A stretch of 64,000 nt of DNA, from the NCBI RefSeq assembly GCF_021390335.1, contig NZ_JAJUXK010000004.1, positions 1 through 64,000 of the forward strand, given 5' to 3'. Shown one piece after another: positions 63,989-64,000 of the stretch; within the stretch, counting starts at the first letter, position 1, and each line of letters starts with the position of its first letter. The notes beneath the pieces were generated by a model. The model searched no databases. It was not told the origin of the DNA and was given only the letters and a program-made list of their open reading frames with translations. The translations under genes and the position numbers were made by a program. This DNA comes from Dyadobacter sp. CY343. GTDB lineage: Bacteria > Bacteroidota > Bacteroidia > Cytophagales > Spirosomataceae.

Positions 63989-64000
63989 TGCGGAATGGTA

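Overview
The window looks like a chromosomal segment of an aerobic Bacteroidetes bacterium of the Cytophagales, Dyadobacter/Spirosomaceae type. The evidence is a SusC/SusD pair with glycoside hydrolases, type IX secretion C-terminal sorting domains, TAnnTTTG-type promoter boxes, DUF4199/LuxR and ECF sigma/membrane-protein pairs, long FtsX-type ABC permeases, and the ImuB/DnaE2 pair. Neighbouring gene-rich stretches are close to half G+C. No tRNA, rRNA, CRISPR array or prophage was seen.

Layout. 1-68: edge of a probable IS3-type transposase. 162-2653: tandem secreted leucine-repeat paralogues. 2768-9241: structured leader, two small ORFs and a complete RND efflux operon (adaptor, pump, outer-membrane factor) ending at a strong hairpin terminator. 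9406-12953: acyltransferase, then a permease and FAD/NAD(P)-binding protein pair. 13048-22881: polysaccharide-utilisation locus with a GH95 enzyme, an AraC regulator, SusC, SusD, a small secreted protein and a GH43-like enzyme. 22993-29773: large ABC permease, ECF sigma factor with membrane partner, LuxR-type regulator with DUF4199 protein, a subclass B1 metallo-beta-lactamase with all zinc ligands, and a pirin. 29865-33610: SDR-like protein, a small ORF, a TPR histidine kinase and a phytanoyl-CoA dioxygenase-like protein. 33788-40150: DNA-damage cluster with dnaE2 and imuB on one strand and dinD and an AlkB-like gene divergent from them; imuA is absent. 40310-43017: DUF1330-like protein, GH15 enzyme, a palindromic repeat and a small gene.

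43474-46703 is an AT-rich three-gene cassette unlike its surroundings. It encodes a J-domain protein with a possible PD-(D/E)XK/QxK nuclease-like N-terminus, a helical protein with an RN-x5-H motif as in HEPN RNases, and a protein with a GSLIW motif. It is followed by a deletion scar joining two truncated genes (ABC permease and VOC protein). This is the best candidate for an undescribed, possibly defence-related system.

47572-64000 is mostly ordinary core and accessory content: a Crp/Fnr regulator with two Fnr-like boxes in front of a divergent reductase gene, an EthD-like protein, an alpha/beta hydrolase, a NYN/LOTUS-like protein, two separate ArsR-SRPBCC modules with matching promoter architecture and different operators, a VOC protein, a triple GC-rich repeat, an esterase, a beta-propeller protein, a TonB-like protein, a thioredoxin-like protein with a hybrid histidine kinase, and a serine hydrolase.
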